A stretch of DNA of 64,000 nucleotides from Siderastrea radians (lineage: Eukaryota; Cnidaria; Anthozoa; Scleractinia; Rhizangiidae): contig OZ024895.1 of the NCBI GenBank assembly GCA_964017195.1, positions 8,366,001 to 8,430,000 of the forward strand, written 5' to 3'. The notes beneath the pieces were generated by a model. That model had not been told where the DNA came from. It saw only the letters and a program-made list of their open reading frames with translations, and made no database searches. The number at the start of each line of letters is the position of its first letter. Positions within the stretch are counted from its first letter, which is position 1. Below, in pieces: positions 24,448 through 35,700 of the stretch. A program made the position numbers and the translations under genes.

Positions 24448-24668
24448 CGCTCCCAGGGTAAATTTTCAAGATACGTATTACGTTGACAGAGAACAAGCTG
24501 TATCCCTTCACTGTCAAGTGGAAAGAATCTACCTCCAACAATTACTTGGACTCCTTGCAAAATGTGTGTGATAATAGCTTCCTAAACATTTCAAAAGTGC
24601 ATACGGGTGCTGAATATACCTGTGGAGCGGAGAATAGTTTGAACAAGACATCTGCAACTACCAGGCTT
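24448..24668 (+). pseudogene. RTK relic C: Ig domain exon with two frameshifts
   Basis: After acceptor TTTGTCAG the frame reads APRVNFQDTYYVD, then AVSLHCQVE (first Ig cysteine). A second frame carries the PPTITWTPC tryptophan segment, and a third carries NVCDNSFLNISKVHTGAEYT with the YTC cysteine and ATTRL. Two small indels therefore break one Ig domain. The end, CTTG|GCAAGT, is a consensus GC-type donor in phase 1, like the other Ig exons. It is in opposite orientation to copies A and B. Confidence 0.65.
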
Positions 24669-25174
24669 GGCAAGTGGCACCAGCTACGTGTACTTGTAAT
24701 TATGTATTGGCAGATCTGGTCCACGTTAAAAGGAGTATTCTGATTGGCTCACTGAACAGTCTGAATGTTTCTACATGGACTGCACTAAAAACATGCCTTT
24801 TCTACCCAAACTACTCACAAGTTCCACATAAACCAACAGGGCTGTTAAGAAAGACCACTTGCTGGGATCTTCCTCGGCTGTGACAATGATTTTGAGACCT
24901 GGCTTCTCTTATATAGATGATCAAGGTATTGCTGGTCAAACAACTGTCCCTTTTCCTTTTCCCTCAATGCTCTTTACTTGATCCTGACGAGAATCACGAG
25001 GGTAGAGTATCGATAACTTTCATTTACATGGTCTGATGAAATAATGGAAGTAAAACCTTGGAGAGTGAATTTACATGGATTTGCAGACTGTGACCGATGG
25101 AAAGAGATTAACCATCCACAAGTGGAGGTTCAACTTTAACAGTGTTTGAGCATATTGGTTTTGCCTTAAATTAA

Positions 25175-28125
25175 AGTGTATATGACACGAATTTTTTTTC
25201 TTCGGTTTTTGAGAGTCTGATGTGTATAAAAAACGATACTTAACTTAAAACCTGCCTAAAATTTTCAAAAACCTCTTTTTTTGCGGGCAAAAGACCCTAT
25301 TTTTCACTTCAAAACTGTCCCGGGGACTAGGACCGAATTTACGCGTAGTGACGTCAATCGACTTGATTGCGTTCCCGCGAACGCAGTGTTTTTGTTACAA
25401 ATCGCCTCAAAATGTTGACATTGCTCAGCAGTATCGGGGATCTTTTCGAAACTTCCAAGACCTACAGTGAGAAAGAACAAGTAGGAGAAAAAATAGAGCT
25501 GTTTTAGGTCTCAACAAGCCAGACAACGACGAACATTTGCGATGTCTTCTCTTCTTTCGATCGTACTGTGGTGAGGATGTTGATCTCAAAGTCGAAGACT
25601 TATCCTGACTGTACATCAGTAGAAGACCTCAGTTGTGAGATTTCTTTCTTGAGTTCTTTTAGGGTTTATCGAGAACATCAAGGCCCTTGTGTTCACATAA
25701 ACAGCTTACTATTTCCATCAACTTAAGGAGAACCGAAAGTGCTGATTGTTTTGATATGTTTTAATACCGCAAAAATGTCGTTGTTGTTGTAGAGGGTGCG
25801 CTGGATTCTCGATTTATTTCGATTTAAGAACGAGTTCCCAGAGTTTATTCCCATCCTGGCTTAGTTTCAGTGGTTTCTGCAGCAAGCAAAAGTGTTTTTA
25901 CAGAGTGTAGAGAAAAGCCAATGACGAAATCGTTTTGTTGATACTATGGCCGTACGCGACTGACTCCAGGCCAGAAAAGACATTTATTTCCACTGTCGCG
26001 TTATCCTGCAATTAGAATCTATATACGCTTTACTTTAAAAACGGCACTGAAACTGACTTCGGCTCGCATGCTACTTGCCACATCACTGGCTGATTCAGCA
26101 AATATAGCAGCTTAAGACTGTTGCTATCTAGAGTGTCAATGTTAGGGTATTAATACTAATCATGGCTCAGTAATTTTTCAAACAACTTAGTACCATGAAG
26201 GCAATGTCACATTTCGCATTAAAATACAGTTCATTTTGTTTTGTTTTGCTGTGGGTATGGTTTTCCAATGTTGTAGAACTGTTATTGAATCATAACCATG
26301 TTCATAAGCTTTTAAAATAACTGGTGTCCTTGAGCTTCTTAAATAGCTTTTGGTGCTTCTAATACCACAGGAGGGGAGCGCAGCACATCAAACTCTTCTA
26401 AAACTAACAGCTAATCATAAATAAACCAACAGGAATTGACAATTGACGAGTAAATTTGCAAATCAACAGTGGGTCTCCATATTGACTCCTTCTCAAACAA
26501 TTTTCCTATCAACAGTGGAAATCAACGTCAACCTTCATCGATAATAATCATTATCTTTATCCATAATAACTGGTCGATTACCAAAGCATATGTATCACTC
26601 CGACACAGTGATGAGGATACATACATCCCTTGTAACATCATGTCATAGTGTACCTGTTTTGTCACAGCCAACAAAGAGTGGCAGTACAACAACAACAACA
26701 ACAATTTATCTAAGTATTCCTATATGGGAAGTTTCTAAAATAGTAAATTAAATACAATGTAATGTATCGTTCTTGTTGACAATAGGTCACAATCATTGCA
26801 ACAGAAGGAGCGTCCTTCTGTCATCATCACTTGATCTTCAATTCTGATAGTTGATACTTATTGATTTATCAGAATCACCACCAAACATAAACCAACAAGA
26901 GATAATGATTCCATGTTTACTTCATCTGACCAAAAAGCAAGGGGGGGGGGGTCTGAATGCCCTGTGTCAGTATCAACAACCACCCAATCTAGATCTTGCA
27001 AGGCCTGGATGGATCTAGCTTAATTACAGCTGTTGGTATTAACAGGGGTTTTTGTTGTTGGCAAGCTGATGTAAATCAGGTCAGGTCAGGTCATGGTCAT
27101 CAGTGAAAAGGCAAGGAATTTATTTCAGCCTGATTGGTAATAACCTTGATATGTTGACATAGGATTAAACAAACTCCTAGAAAATGTTTGTCTTCATAAA
27201 CAAATATAACCGAGTGAGACATTTTCCTGGAATTCTTTCAGCGACCTCTTGATTTTCTTTCTGTTTTCACTCTCCAACAACGAGGCATTTACAGACTCCT
27301 CACAGGAAGAGTCAAACAAAATCCTGAACTCTTGTCTTGCTAAAAAGGTGATTTATTTAAGTTAAAATCCTTCATCCAGTGCTGTCAGGTTAAGACAGTG
27401 TATGCACAGTCCGGTGTAAAAATGTTATGAGTAGGCGATCGTCGTTGAAATTATATTGATATCATAATGTCTTACTAAAGTCCAGAGAAGAATAAAAACA
27501 AATTTCATTTAAGACCGTACTGGTAGCTCTGTGCGCCTGTACAATCGAAAGTCAGAACACGCTATCGTACCTGTCCTGATTTGCGAATGAAAAGCATCCC
27601 TAGGCTTTGCAGTAAAACGTCTTTGCTTACCAAGACAGATCCTTATAAAACAATGCTCGTTCGTAACCATATCTTCAAGTTAAAAACATGGCAAACATCA
27701 AAATCTCGAGTTGCCTGAGTGCTTCGATCTTGCATCTCCGTCACAACACAATTATTTCGATTCCCTTGTCCCAAAATGCTGGATCCGAGGAATACTGAGT
27801 ACTTTCCCTCCATATCGCCAAAAGGAATACGCAAACCGCTGCTTATTAGGCGCTTCAGCTACGAGAAACCTTTCCCAACTCTGCCAAGTTCCTTCCACTT
27901 TGAAGCCATGTTGGTTTTGTTATCAAGTCGATTGACGTCACATTAGCTAATCACGTGTTATTTTGGCCGCGCGAGACGGCGATACTTTTGAAGTCAAATT
28001 TGCGCTATTTTCACCGCGAAAAAAGTACGTTTGAAAAGTTTGATGCCGTTTTAAAGCTTAGAATCGTTTTTTATACACATAAAACAATCAAAAACCGAAG
28101 AAAAAATTTTCGTGTCATATACACT
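25175..28125. mobile_element. TTAA-flanked DNA transposon, about 2.95 kb, about 240-bp imperfect TIRs
   Basis: TTAA at 25171-25174 and 28126-28129 flank ends beginning AGTGTATATGACACGAA. The inverted match continues with gaps as far as TGACGTCAATCGACTTGAT (about 25350 and 27930). TTAA target duplication is typical of piggyBac and Kolobok superfamilies. No intact transposase was found; short frames near both ends are broken. The superfamily is inferred from the target site only. Confidence 0.7.
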
Positions 28126-28194
28126 TTAAACTACCTTAATACTTTAGCTCATGGATTGTATTTTAGTTCGTTATTTAGTAAAGATTCAATAAGG

Positions 28195-28829
28195 TCCGGG
28201 GGGGAAGGTACTCCGGATTTCAAGTGTCGGATCGACTGGGGGCAAAAATCAAAACCCAAAAAAATCCCAAGGGCTTCCAACAAAACCCCCAAAAAATCCC
28301 TGGACCAAAAATTATCCCCAAAAAATCCCATGCCGAATTTCCGAGCCTTGAAAATTTCCAGAGATTAACCAACAAGTCACAAGCGAAAGAGATCGAGTAT
28401 TCACTACAGCAAAAGGGAATTGCAGTGAAGAATAAAGCCAGGAAATAAAAACGATGGATGAGAAGTCAATGGAATGAATTGACGTCTTGTTGTATACACC
28501 CCGGGACACTTTGCGGACTATTGTATAACCGGTTGTATGAAACAGATGCAATGTAATGCGACACTATCGTTAAATATTATACAACAACCGCAAAACAAGC
28601 TTGGTTGTACCTTATTCGCTGAACTACGCGGCTGGGATACGCAGGCACTGTCTCGAATCTTGAGATTGTTTTGAAACCCCAAAAATCGCTACTTAAACCA
28701 AGGCATCCAAAAAACTACTTATCAAATTTTCTTACCCCCAAAAAAAGAAAGAATCGAAAATTTCAAACCCTCAAAAAAATCCTTCGACCATCCCCGTCAC
28801 TTGAAATTCAGAGTACCCCCCCCCCGGGA
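28195..28829. mobile_element. MITE with about 38-bp TIRs
   Basis: The left end (G-run, GGTACTCCGGATTTCAAGTG) and right end (CACTTGAAATTCAGAGTACC, C-run) are inverted copies. The interior is rich in A-tract/C-tract runs (AAAAAATCCC) and codes for nothing. Confidence 0.7.
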
Positions 28830-28959
28830 ATAAGGTAACAGGGTGTGTAACAAAAGTGGTCAGTTAAAATGAAAAAACAATGTTGAAACCAAGTATCCAC
28901 ACTTTGGGGAGAAATTGATCACCAAGAACCAAAAAGGGTTTGTTTAAGTAAATCAACAC

Positions 28960-29090
28960 AAGGTAACACAACACAATACAACACAACGAAATGCAACACA
29001 ACGCAACAGAACAAAACAGAACGCAACACAACGCACAACGCAACAACTCAACACAACGGAACGCAACACAACACAACAGGAAATCAAAAC
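28960..29090. repeat. Degenerate ACAACGCA microsatellite
   Basis: ACACAACGCAACA-type units repeat irregularly over about 130 bp. Frames here are compositional artefacts. Confidence 0.8.
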
Positions 29091-29432
29091 CACAGATATA
29101 TATGCAAAACAAACCAGTCGTGGTAACGTCAAGCTCCATCAAAACATCCACGGAAAAAAATTGGGCAAAAAACGCCGCAGGTATAATCAATTCAACAAAC
29201 TCCTTGACTCAGTTAACACTTGAAGTGTAAGAATTTCGGTATTCGGTAGCTATGAACATTTGATTTTGGACATCAATTAATTGTATTTCAATAACTGACG
29301 ATTTGAGGAATAAGCATTTATTTGTGTCTTGGATGATCATATCATTTCTGATTCCACACATTAAGCCATAAGTTGTTGTAAATTAAGATATTATTTACAT
29401 GTCGTAAATGTTTTCTGTTTATTTTGTCACAG

Positions 29433-29606
29433 TCGGTGGAGGCGAGAAGCCTCCGGGAGATCAGGTGTTTTCTGTATTTCGTACTGCTGTCCAGAGTGGA
29501 AAACTAGGAAATTTTTCTGTAGATCCTTTATCCATAGTGGGAATTGAACCAGTCATCCCAAGCACAACCAAGCCACCAAAAAGCAGAACTACACCAAGAC
29601 CTGATG
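29433..29606 (+). pseudogene. RTK relic C: SEA domain C-terminal exon
   Basis: Acceptor TTTTGTCACAG, 174 bp, donor GATG|GTACGT, phase 1 to 1. It reads VFSVFRTAVQSGKLGNFSVD, then PLSIVG and a Thr/Pro-rich stalk. GKLGxFSV matches the copy A SEA exon. The exon itself is open, but the neighbouring Ig exon is broken and no kinase exons follow on this strand, so I treat it as part of a relic. Confidence 0.65.
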
Positions 29607-29909
29607 GTACGTGGAGAGATGACTGATTGAACTAAAGTAAACGGAACTTATTCGTCTACTTTATTGCGAAAGCCCCAGATGCTCCGCCGCCCGGGGGACT
29701 GAGAACTGTAAAATTCATTACAGTATGTGACGAATGAAAAGTGCTGGGTAAGCACATGGAAAAAATGGCGTCGTGTTTTGATTCTTCTTTTAAAGTTTGA
29801 TAGATTCTTTCCCCTTACCTCACCCGAAAAAGTATCCATAGTGGTCTTTCGAGCACCGGATACAGGAGAATAGAATCGGCGTTGACTTATAGGAGCGTGG
29901 AATCGAAAC

Positions 29910-30540
29910 ATGGTGGAGAAGTCGTCGAAATCGCACGTTGAAGTATCGGCCGAAGACGATGAAAACGCACTCGCGACTCGTAAACGGAGCTTGCCAAGCT
30001 ATTTGAGCAATTACGTCGACGTTCCCCGTCAAAACAAGCTCCAAACTTTGTGAAGCGATGACAAAGAATTGCAGGATCAAACTGATAATGCTTCAGTCAC
30101 TAGTGTTGGTCGTCAGAGTAGTGAAAAAAAGTGGTAGTAGAATGAGCAACACAACCTCATTCTCATCCAGAGAACGTACAAGAGCAGCTGCAAGGGAAAC
30201 TGATCAAGCAAAGCTGAAAGTTAAACAGCTTATGGAAAAAGCCGATTTGGAGGCTACGACTGCAGCACTGAAAGCAAAAAGAGGCATTGCTTCTAAAGGA
30301 AGAGGTGGATGAAGGTGGTAGATGGGAAATAGGGAAGAAGTTTGGTTTATGCTTTCGATGCCTTAAGAGGAACTATCGGATTGGACGTTGTTCATTGAAA
30401 GGGACAAGTCCGGTGGAAGGATGTGAGCGGAGATACCTCCCTCAACTACGCACAGCCATGCATAGGAACACCTGGCGGCTGAGACGTTCCATCCCGCGCA
30501 AGCTGTAGCAGAAGAAACCCAACAACTGAAACGCTTACTA
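29910..30540 (+). pseudogene. BEL/Pao-type Gag fragment (degenerate)
   Basis: From ATG 29910 the frame reads VEKSSKSHVEVSAEDDEN. After frame changes it gives a charged coiled-coil (AREKDQAK-like, RTRAAARETDQAKLKVKQL). Next comes a decayed zinc knuckle, LCFRCLKRNYRIGRCSL, followed by a GCERRYLPQL segment resembling the CxxxGCxxxHHPLLH motif of BEL/Pao Gag. Several frameshifts. Without LTRs or pol, the family assignment rests on the knuckle context only. Confidence 0.5.
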
Positions 30541-30599
30541 CCTATGCAACGTGTGGAGTGATCGATGACCCTTAAGCGTGCGACGCCCTGGAGAGGTAG

Positions 30600-31195
30600 A
30601 TAGTACTTGTAATCCTGGAAGGGAGAAAAGGAATTAAGATTAAAGCAAATGCCTTCATTGGACCACCCCGAACATATGTGAGATGAAAGCAGTAGACTGG
30701 TTCCACTGCGAAGTTTAAAATCATCTTGAATTAATACTTTTCGAGATCTATAGGGGGGCGCAAAGTGTTCCCCCCCAGGCTCAGAAATTCAAAAAAGCCC
30801 AGGCCAAGTAGGGTTAAACTGATATCAAATCATTTCAAGTGAGCCGTGCTACTTTAGTTACTACAGGAGGTCAAAAAGGGCCAAAAACGAATATTTAGGG
30901 TTAATAGTGAATTATTAACATCCAGTTTACTGACAACTGTCAAATGACCACAAAGGGCCCAAAATTTAACTGACAACTGACAAATGACCTTAATTATAAC
31001 TGAGAACTGTCATTTGAAGCCCCCCCCCCCCCCCCCGCCATCTTGACCATCTTGTCAGCGGTCGTGATGCCTTTTTGTTCTTAGGCAACTACGTACACGT
31101 CGACCTCCACAAGCGATCAACGGGCGATCCCACGCGAGAAACTCGAAATCTGCTCGAGGTAAATCGGGACAATAATAATGTAATTAGTAACAATT
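30600..31195. other. Non-coding stretch with poly-C tract
   Basis: Contains repeated AACTGACAACTG(A/T)CAAATGACC phrases (30920-31015) and a 17-base C run near 31021. No gene seen. Confidence 0.4.
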
Positions 31196-31199
31196 GTTA

Positions 31200-31496
31200 C
31201 TAATAATGATTTATAAACCATAAAAGGAATACGTAATGAATAAGTCTCCTTCCAGTGACATCAAACACTGTGGGTTTTGAGGGAACATCATTTATTTGCA
31301 TTGGAAAATCTGGGTATTTACCACGTTTCAAACTTTTATCACATATTTTGCAAATCCACTCCTTATTGTCGATACTGTTTACCCCAGTTACACAACAATC
31401 AACAATATCCTTCGTCATGAAAAGATTTGGTACATAAACTAAGTGATGATCTATACCATAACTGATCACAACACGGGCATACATATTCTGGGCCAC
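31200..31496 (-). pseudogene. DUF6570-like (Helitron/PIF1-helicase-associated) fragment
   Basis: The frame reads HLVYVPNLFMTKDIVDCC, then KEWICKICDKSLKRGKYP. The WICxxCxxxLxRGKxP motif is typical of the cysteine-rich domain (DUF6570) in front of Helitron/PIF1 helicase proteins. It loses similarity after about residue 75. No helicase motifs nearby; a decayed remnant. Confidence 0.5.
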
Positions 31497-31899
31497 TTGT
31501 TTTTCCTATCATAGTAACTTTCAATCAGCAATGAAATTTGATGATAATTTAATTCAGTGACGTCCTTTGTCCTTCGTTATTTCGCGACGTTTTCTCATAA
31601 TTATAAACTTATATGCATTTTTTTTATTTATTTGATCTTAGGCCACCTTCAGCGTTAACATCTGGATATTGATGTGCGGTAAGCAAAGCAAGACAAACTG
31701 ACCTTTCGACATCTATAATTACTTTCAGCCAGGGAGACGCAAGGGTTAGGTAACAGTGGGGTCGGCCGGTTTGACTGGACGGAAATCGAAGACCAGTGGA
31801 AAACAATTCCCAACTCCACTAGACACATCTCATCAATTAAGTATTTACAGCAGTAACCAAGGTTACATGAAACTTTTTCCACAAGGAACTACAGTATAA

Positions 31900-32640
31900 T
31901 TATATATATTACATCATAGAACAGCATGTGAAAAAATCACACTTGTAATATTACGCTTGTGGCTTGTTTCCTTCTTAAAATTTCATATTCTTAGTCATTT
32001 TAAAACGCCAATGATAATTAAAAAAACATTGGACAAAAAACTAAATCTGTAAAACTGTGCCATGTTCTTTGTTTTTTACGGCAACTGTGATTACCTCTTT
32101 GTAATTGCCCTCTGAACTTCCCTGACTATTCTGCTTGTTTTCATTTCAAAAATAACACTTTGACTGGCCCGCCTACACTAACAACTGTTAAATATTTAAG
32201 TGATGTGATTCGTGTGAAACCGGTTACTGGTGTCCGTATTTAGACGCAGTTCGAATGTACTCTTACCGTAACTACGAAAAGTAATTGCTAAATATTTTTT
32301 AAGTTACCATTCATTTGCCAATAACCTTGACATTGCCACTACCTAAATCACCGACGGCCTTACACACTAGCAGTAGAACTGTTTAGTTCAGCCTTAAATT
32401 TGCGGTCAAATGCGAGTTATTGTAAGTAAGTAATTAAGTAAGTAAATCCTTCATTTAAAGAGGGTAACACTAAACAGTGCACAACACTAATAAACTTGTG
32501 GCCCTCTGTCTAAGCTAAATTAAAAATGATAGAAAGAGTTAAAAACTATGTACAAGATATAAACAAGATAAAAGATACATGTCATTTAGCTACACCTCAG
32601 ATACACCTCCAGCTACACCTCGGGACTTCCAAATGATCTT
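31900..32640. other. Non-coding stretch 3' of RTK copy B
   Basis: Probably the 3' untranslated and intergenic region of copy B. (AAGT)n-like sequence with a short dispersed repeat lies at 32418-32520. No gene is recognised. Confidence 0.4.
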
Positions 32641-32647
32641 TGGTTCT

Positions 32648-32713
32648 CTACACGACCGAGTCGTCAACGTTTGCATAAAGCTGCTTGTCAAACATTTTCA
32701 TGTTGATTAACCT
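32648..32713 (-). CDS. RTK copy B: terminal exon
   Basis: After CTCTATGCAG it reads [20 protein letters not shown], one further valine, then TAG at 32648-32650. The YANVDD phrase gives a possible tyrosine docking site near the C-terminus. Confidence 0.75.
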   Translation of the reverse strand, partial: RLINMKMFDKQLYANVDDSVV

Positions 32714-35700
32714 CTGCATAGAGAAAAAAATTAAATGAACAAAAAATACTAGTTACGTTATAGCGTCTGTAGCGAATAATCACAACAAACATACAACCGA
32801 ACCAAACGTTGGGAAAACGCTAGCAAGCCATGCTATGATTAGCAACTAGGTATTACTCAGGCTACTACCCAGGCGTTATCTTCTCGCTCACTCGACCTTG
32901 CGCGTTATGTGTGACGTCACCGATTGGGACGGCCCCGGTATGCCATTCGGCGAGGTGACGAAATTTCGCGCCAAGTCGAATGAGCGAGAAGAGAACCCCT
33001 GGGTACTAGGCTGGGTATTGCTTGTGATCAACTTGTTTCAATTGGTCTCTTTGTTCTCTTTGAAAAAATAGGTTATTTCTGAGTTGCCTTATTTATTTAG
33101 ATTACCTCACTTAGCCGCGATTTGAAAAGGAGGCTAAATGTAATTTGATTTTTGATTGTTATCAATTAATGTACTTCAAATACAAAAATAAAGTAAACTA
33201 CGTTTGACATTCCCTTTTATCACATCACGGACGAGAATGTATCTGGGGTAGTTGTAGCAAAGGAGTTTCAAACTTTAGAAATCACCTTAAGTCCCTCTGG
33301 ACTTTGTCCCTTGAAATTTAACTAGACACGTTTCGTATGACATGCTTTTTTGGACAATTGTCATGATGATTCCAAGGCAACAAGGTTTTTACAGGCCTAA
33401 ATTAAAACGTTAACGCAAGTAACGAACGACGTTTCGACCGTTCAACGGTCATTTTCAAGTTCGGTGTTAGAATAAAATTACATGTGTAAATATAGTAAAA
33501 GCGCTAGAAATATGTACATACAAACAATAGACAATAAGAATAAAAGGCTAAAAGTGGCTAAAAAAAATAACTTTGTGCAAGTGGCACAAAGTTGCACAAA
33601 GTTACTTGCGTTAACTTTTATTGCAAAATCAACTTCAAAGAACTTGTTGATTCTAAATTAAAAAATTCCTTTTATTGCTCTTAATTTCTTTTAAGTCAAT
33701 TTTGGCCATGGTGGTAGGTATACACCTGTGGCATCATATACTTCATGTTACTGAAGTAAACATTTTCTCTTCACGTTTCAAGAGAGAAGTCGGTTACCCA
33801 GGCCACAAGACAAAAGGCACTACGTCTGAATAAGGATTTTTCATTGAAATTTTACATATATCTTAGATGCAACATGCGACCAGGCTTTTTTGTTCGTGGG
33901 TTGTGTTAGATGTTACTATGACTAGAAAAATAAATCCTATTTCTGAAACTTTCACCTCTCATCTTAAGAAATTAAAATTTTCACTGTTTTCCGGGATCTT
34001 TTCCGAGGTTAAGAATATTTAAAATCGACGTTTCGATCAGTTTCACTGATCTTCTTCAGGCTGTTGTTAAAAATGACAATATGGCGGATTGTTTCTCATG
34101 TTCAGCTTGGTAACCGCACCAATAAATCCTCGTTACATTTTCCCGCCCTTTTTTCACATACGTCGTATAGTAGTCACGATTTATTGGTGCGGTTACCAAG
34201 CTGAACATGAGAAACAATCCGCCATATTGTCATTTTTAACAACAGCCTGAAGAAGATCAGTGAAACTGATCGAAACGTCGATTTTAAATATTCTTAACCT
34301 CGGAAAAGATCCCGGAAAACAGTGAAAATTTTAATTTTTAGAAAAATAAACATTTCAACGCTTCCTTTGTATCAATTAAAAAATTGATAGACAGACATCC
34401 TTATCCAATGAAGGTTTTAGGTTAAAAGACACACCTTATGGTGGTTTTCCATTTCCATCAGTTTGTTTCTCAGATGTGCAAATGTTGGTCTCGCATCAGG
34501 ATCATTCTGCCAACATATCATCATTATTTCAAACCTGTAGAAAACAAGACCTTGTTATTACTGCTTGCACGCTTATCACCTTTTTTGACTTTATTTGTTT
34601 GAGTTTTTTTGCTTTTGTGTTATTTTTCTGGTGGTTATGTCCCAACCCTGCTCTGAATGTCACACCTGAGACAGACGTGCTACGATTTAAAACCAGTCAC
34701 AGAAATAGAGCTTTTTTAATTTTACTTTTGTTTATTTCACGGCTGCTAACTGGCCTATGTTCTTAGAAAAAGAACTCAGTTCAGTTCTGTGACTGTTTTT
34801 AATTTAAAGCACGTCTTTCTCAGGCCGTGTGACATTCAGAACAGGGTTGGGACAAGATTAAAAACAAAAAGTTATTTACAGTTCATCGTCCACGTGTTGT
34901 GGCTTAGGCATCCTGTATCCTTCCTGAAGCATGTTTGCAATTTTCCTGCCATCCGTCCGTGGATATGGTGAACCACCTGAAATAGATTTTGAAATCTTAG
35001 ACCACAGGCTGACCAAATTGGCAGTATGTGTACTAAAAGATTTTATTGACAGTCTAAATGTAATAAGCGAACAAGTTGAAATGAAAGCACAAATAAAGAA
35101 TGTAAACTTCTAAATAAAACAATGCTTACGTTATATTTGTTGTTGCTTGATGTGTCTTGACTGACCTGGAAGCTATTTACACAAGTTTTAAATTTCGTTG
35201 ATTACCGTATGTTCTGTTTAGATACATCAAGCAGCAACAAATATAACTTAAGCACTGTTTTATTTAGACGTTTACATTCTTTATTTGTGTTTTCATTCCA
35301 ACTTGTACAGTTATCTCATTTAGACTGTCAATGAAATCCTCTAGTACACATACTGTTTATTTAGGCTGCCTTTGCTTAGACCTAAGATTTTGAAATCCAC
35401 CCGAATTAAGATTTTGAACTCTAATTATAAATTCTAAAGTGGGTACCTTTCTAGGCGACAAGAAAAGAAATCAAGAAATCCAAGATGGCGGAGCCAGGAG
35501 TGCAGATGTTCAGCAATCATGACGTGACGTCAGAAATCTTTTGTTATTATCATTATTTTTGTTAATTCTGTCATATTACCGACTTTGAAGTAATTTTTTA
35601 GATGAGCATTGAAAAAAAAAAGAACACTCTAAATGCTTTGAGATTTTTTTCGTTTCCCGCCCGACTCCCAAACTTCCTGAAATAGCAAAATTAAGAGTTT

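Noticed and set aside
28864..29190. 108-codon cysteine/leucine-rich minus frame
   Set aside because: Produced by the ACAACGCA microsatellite.
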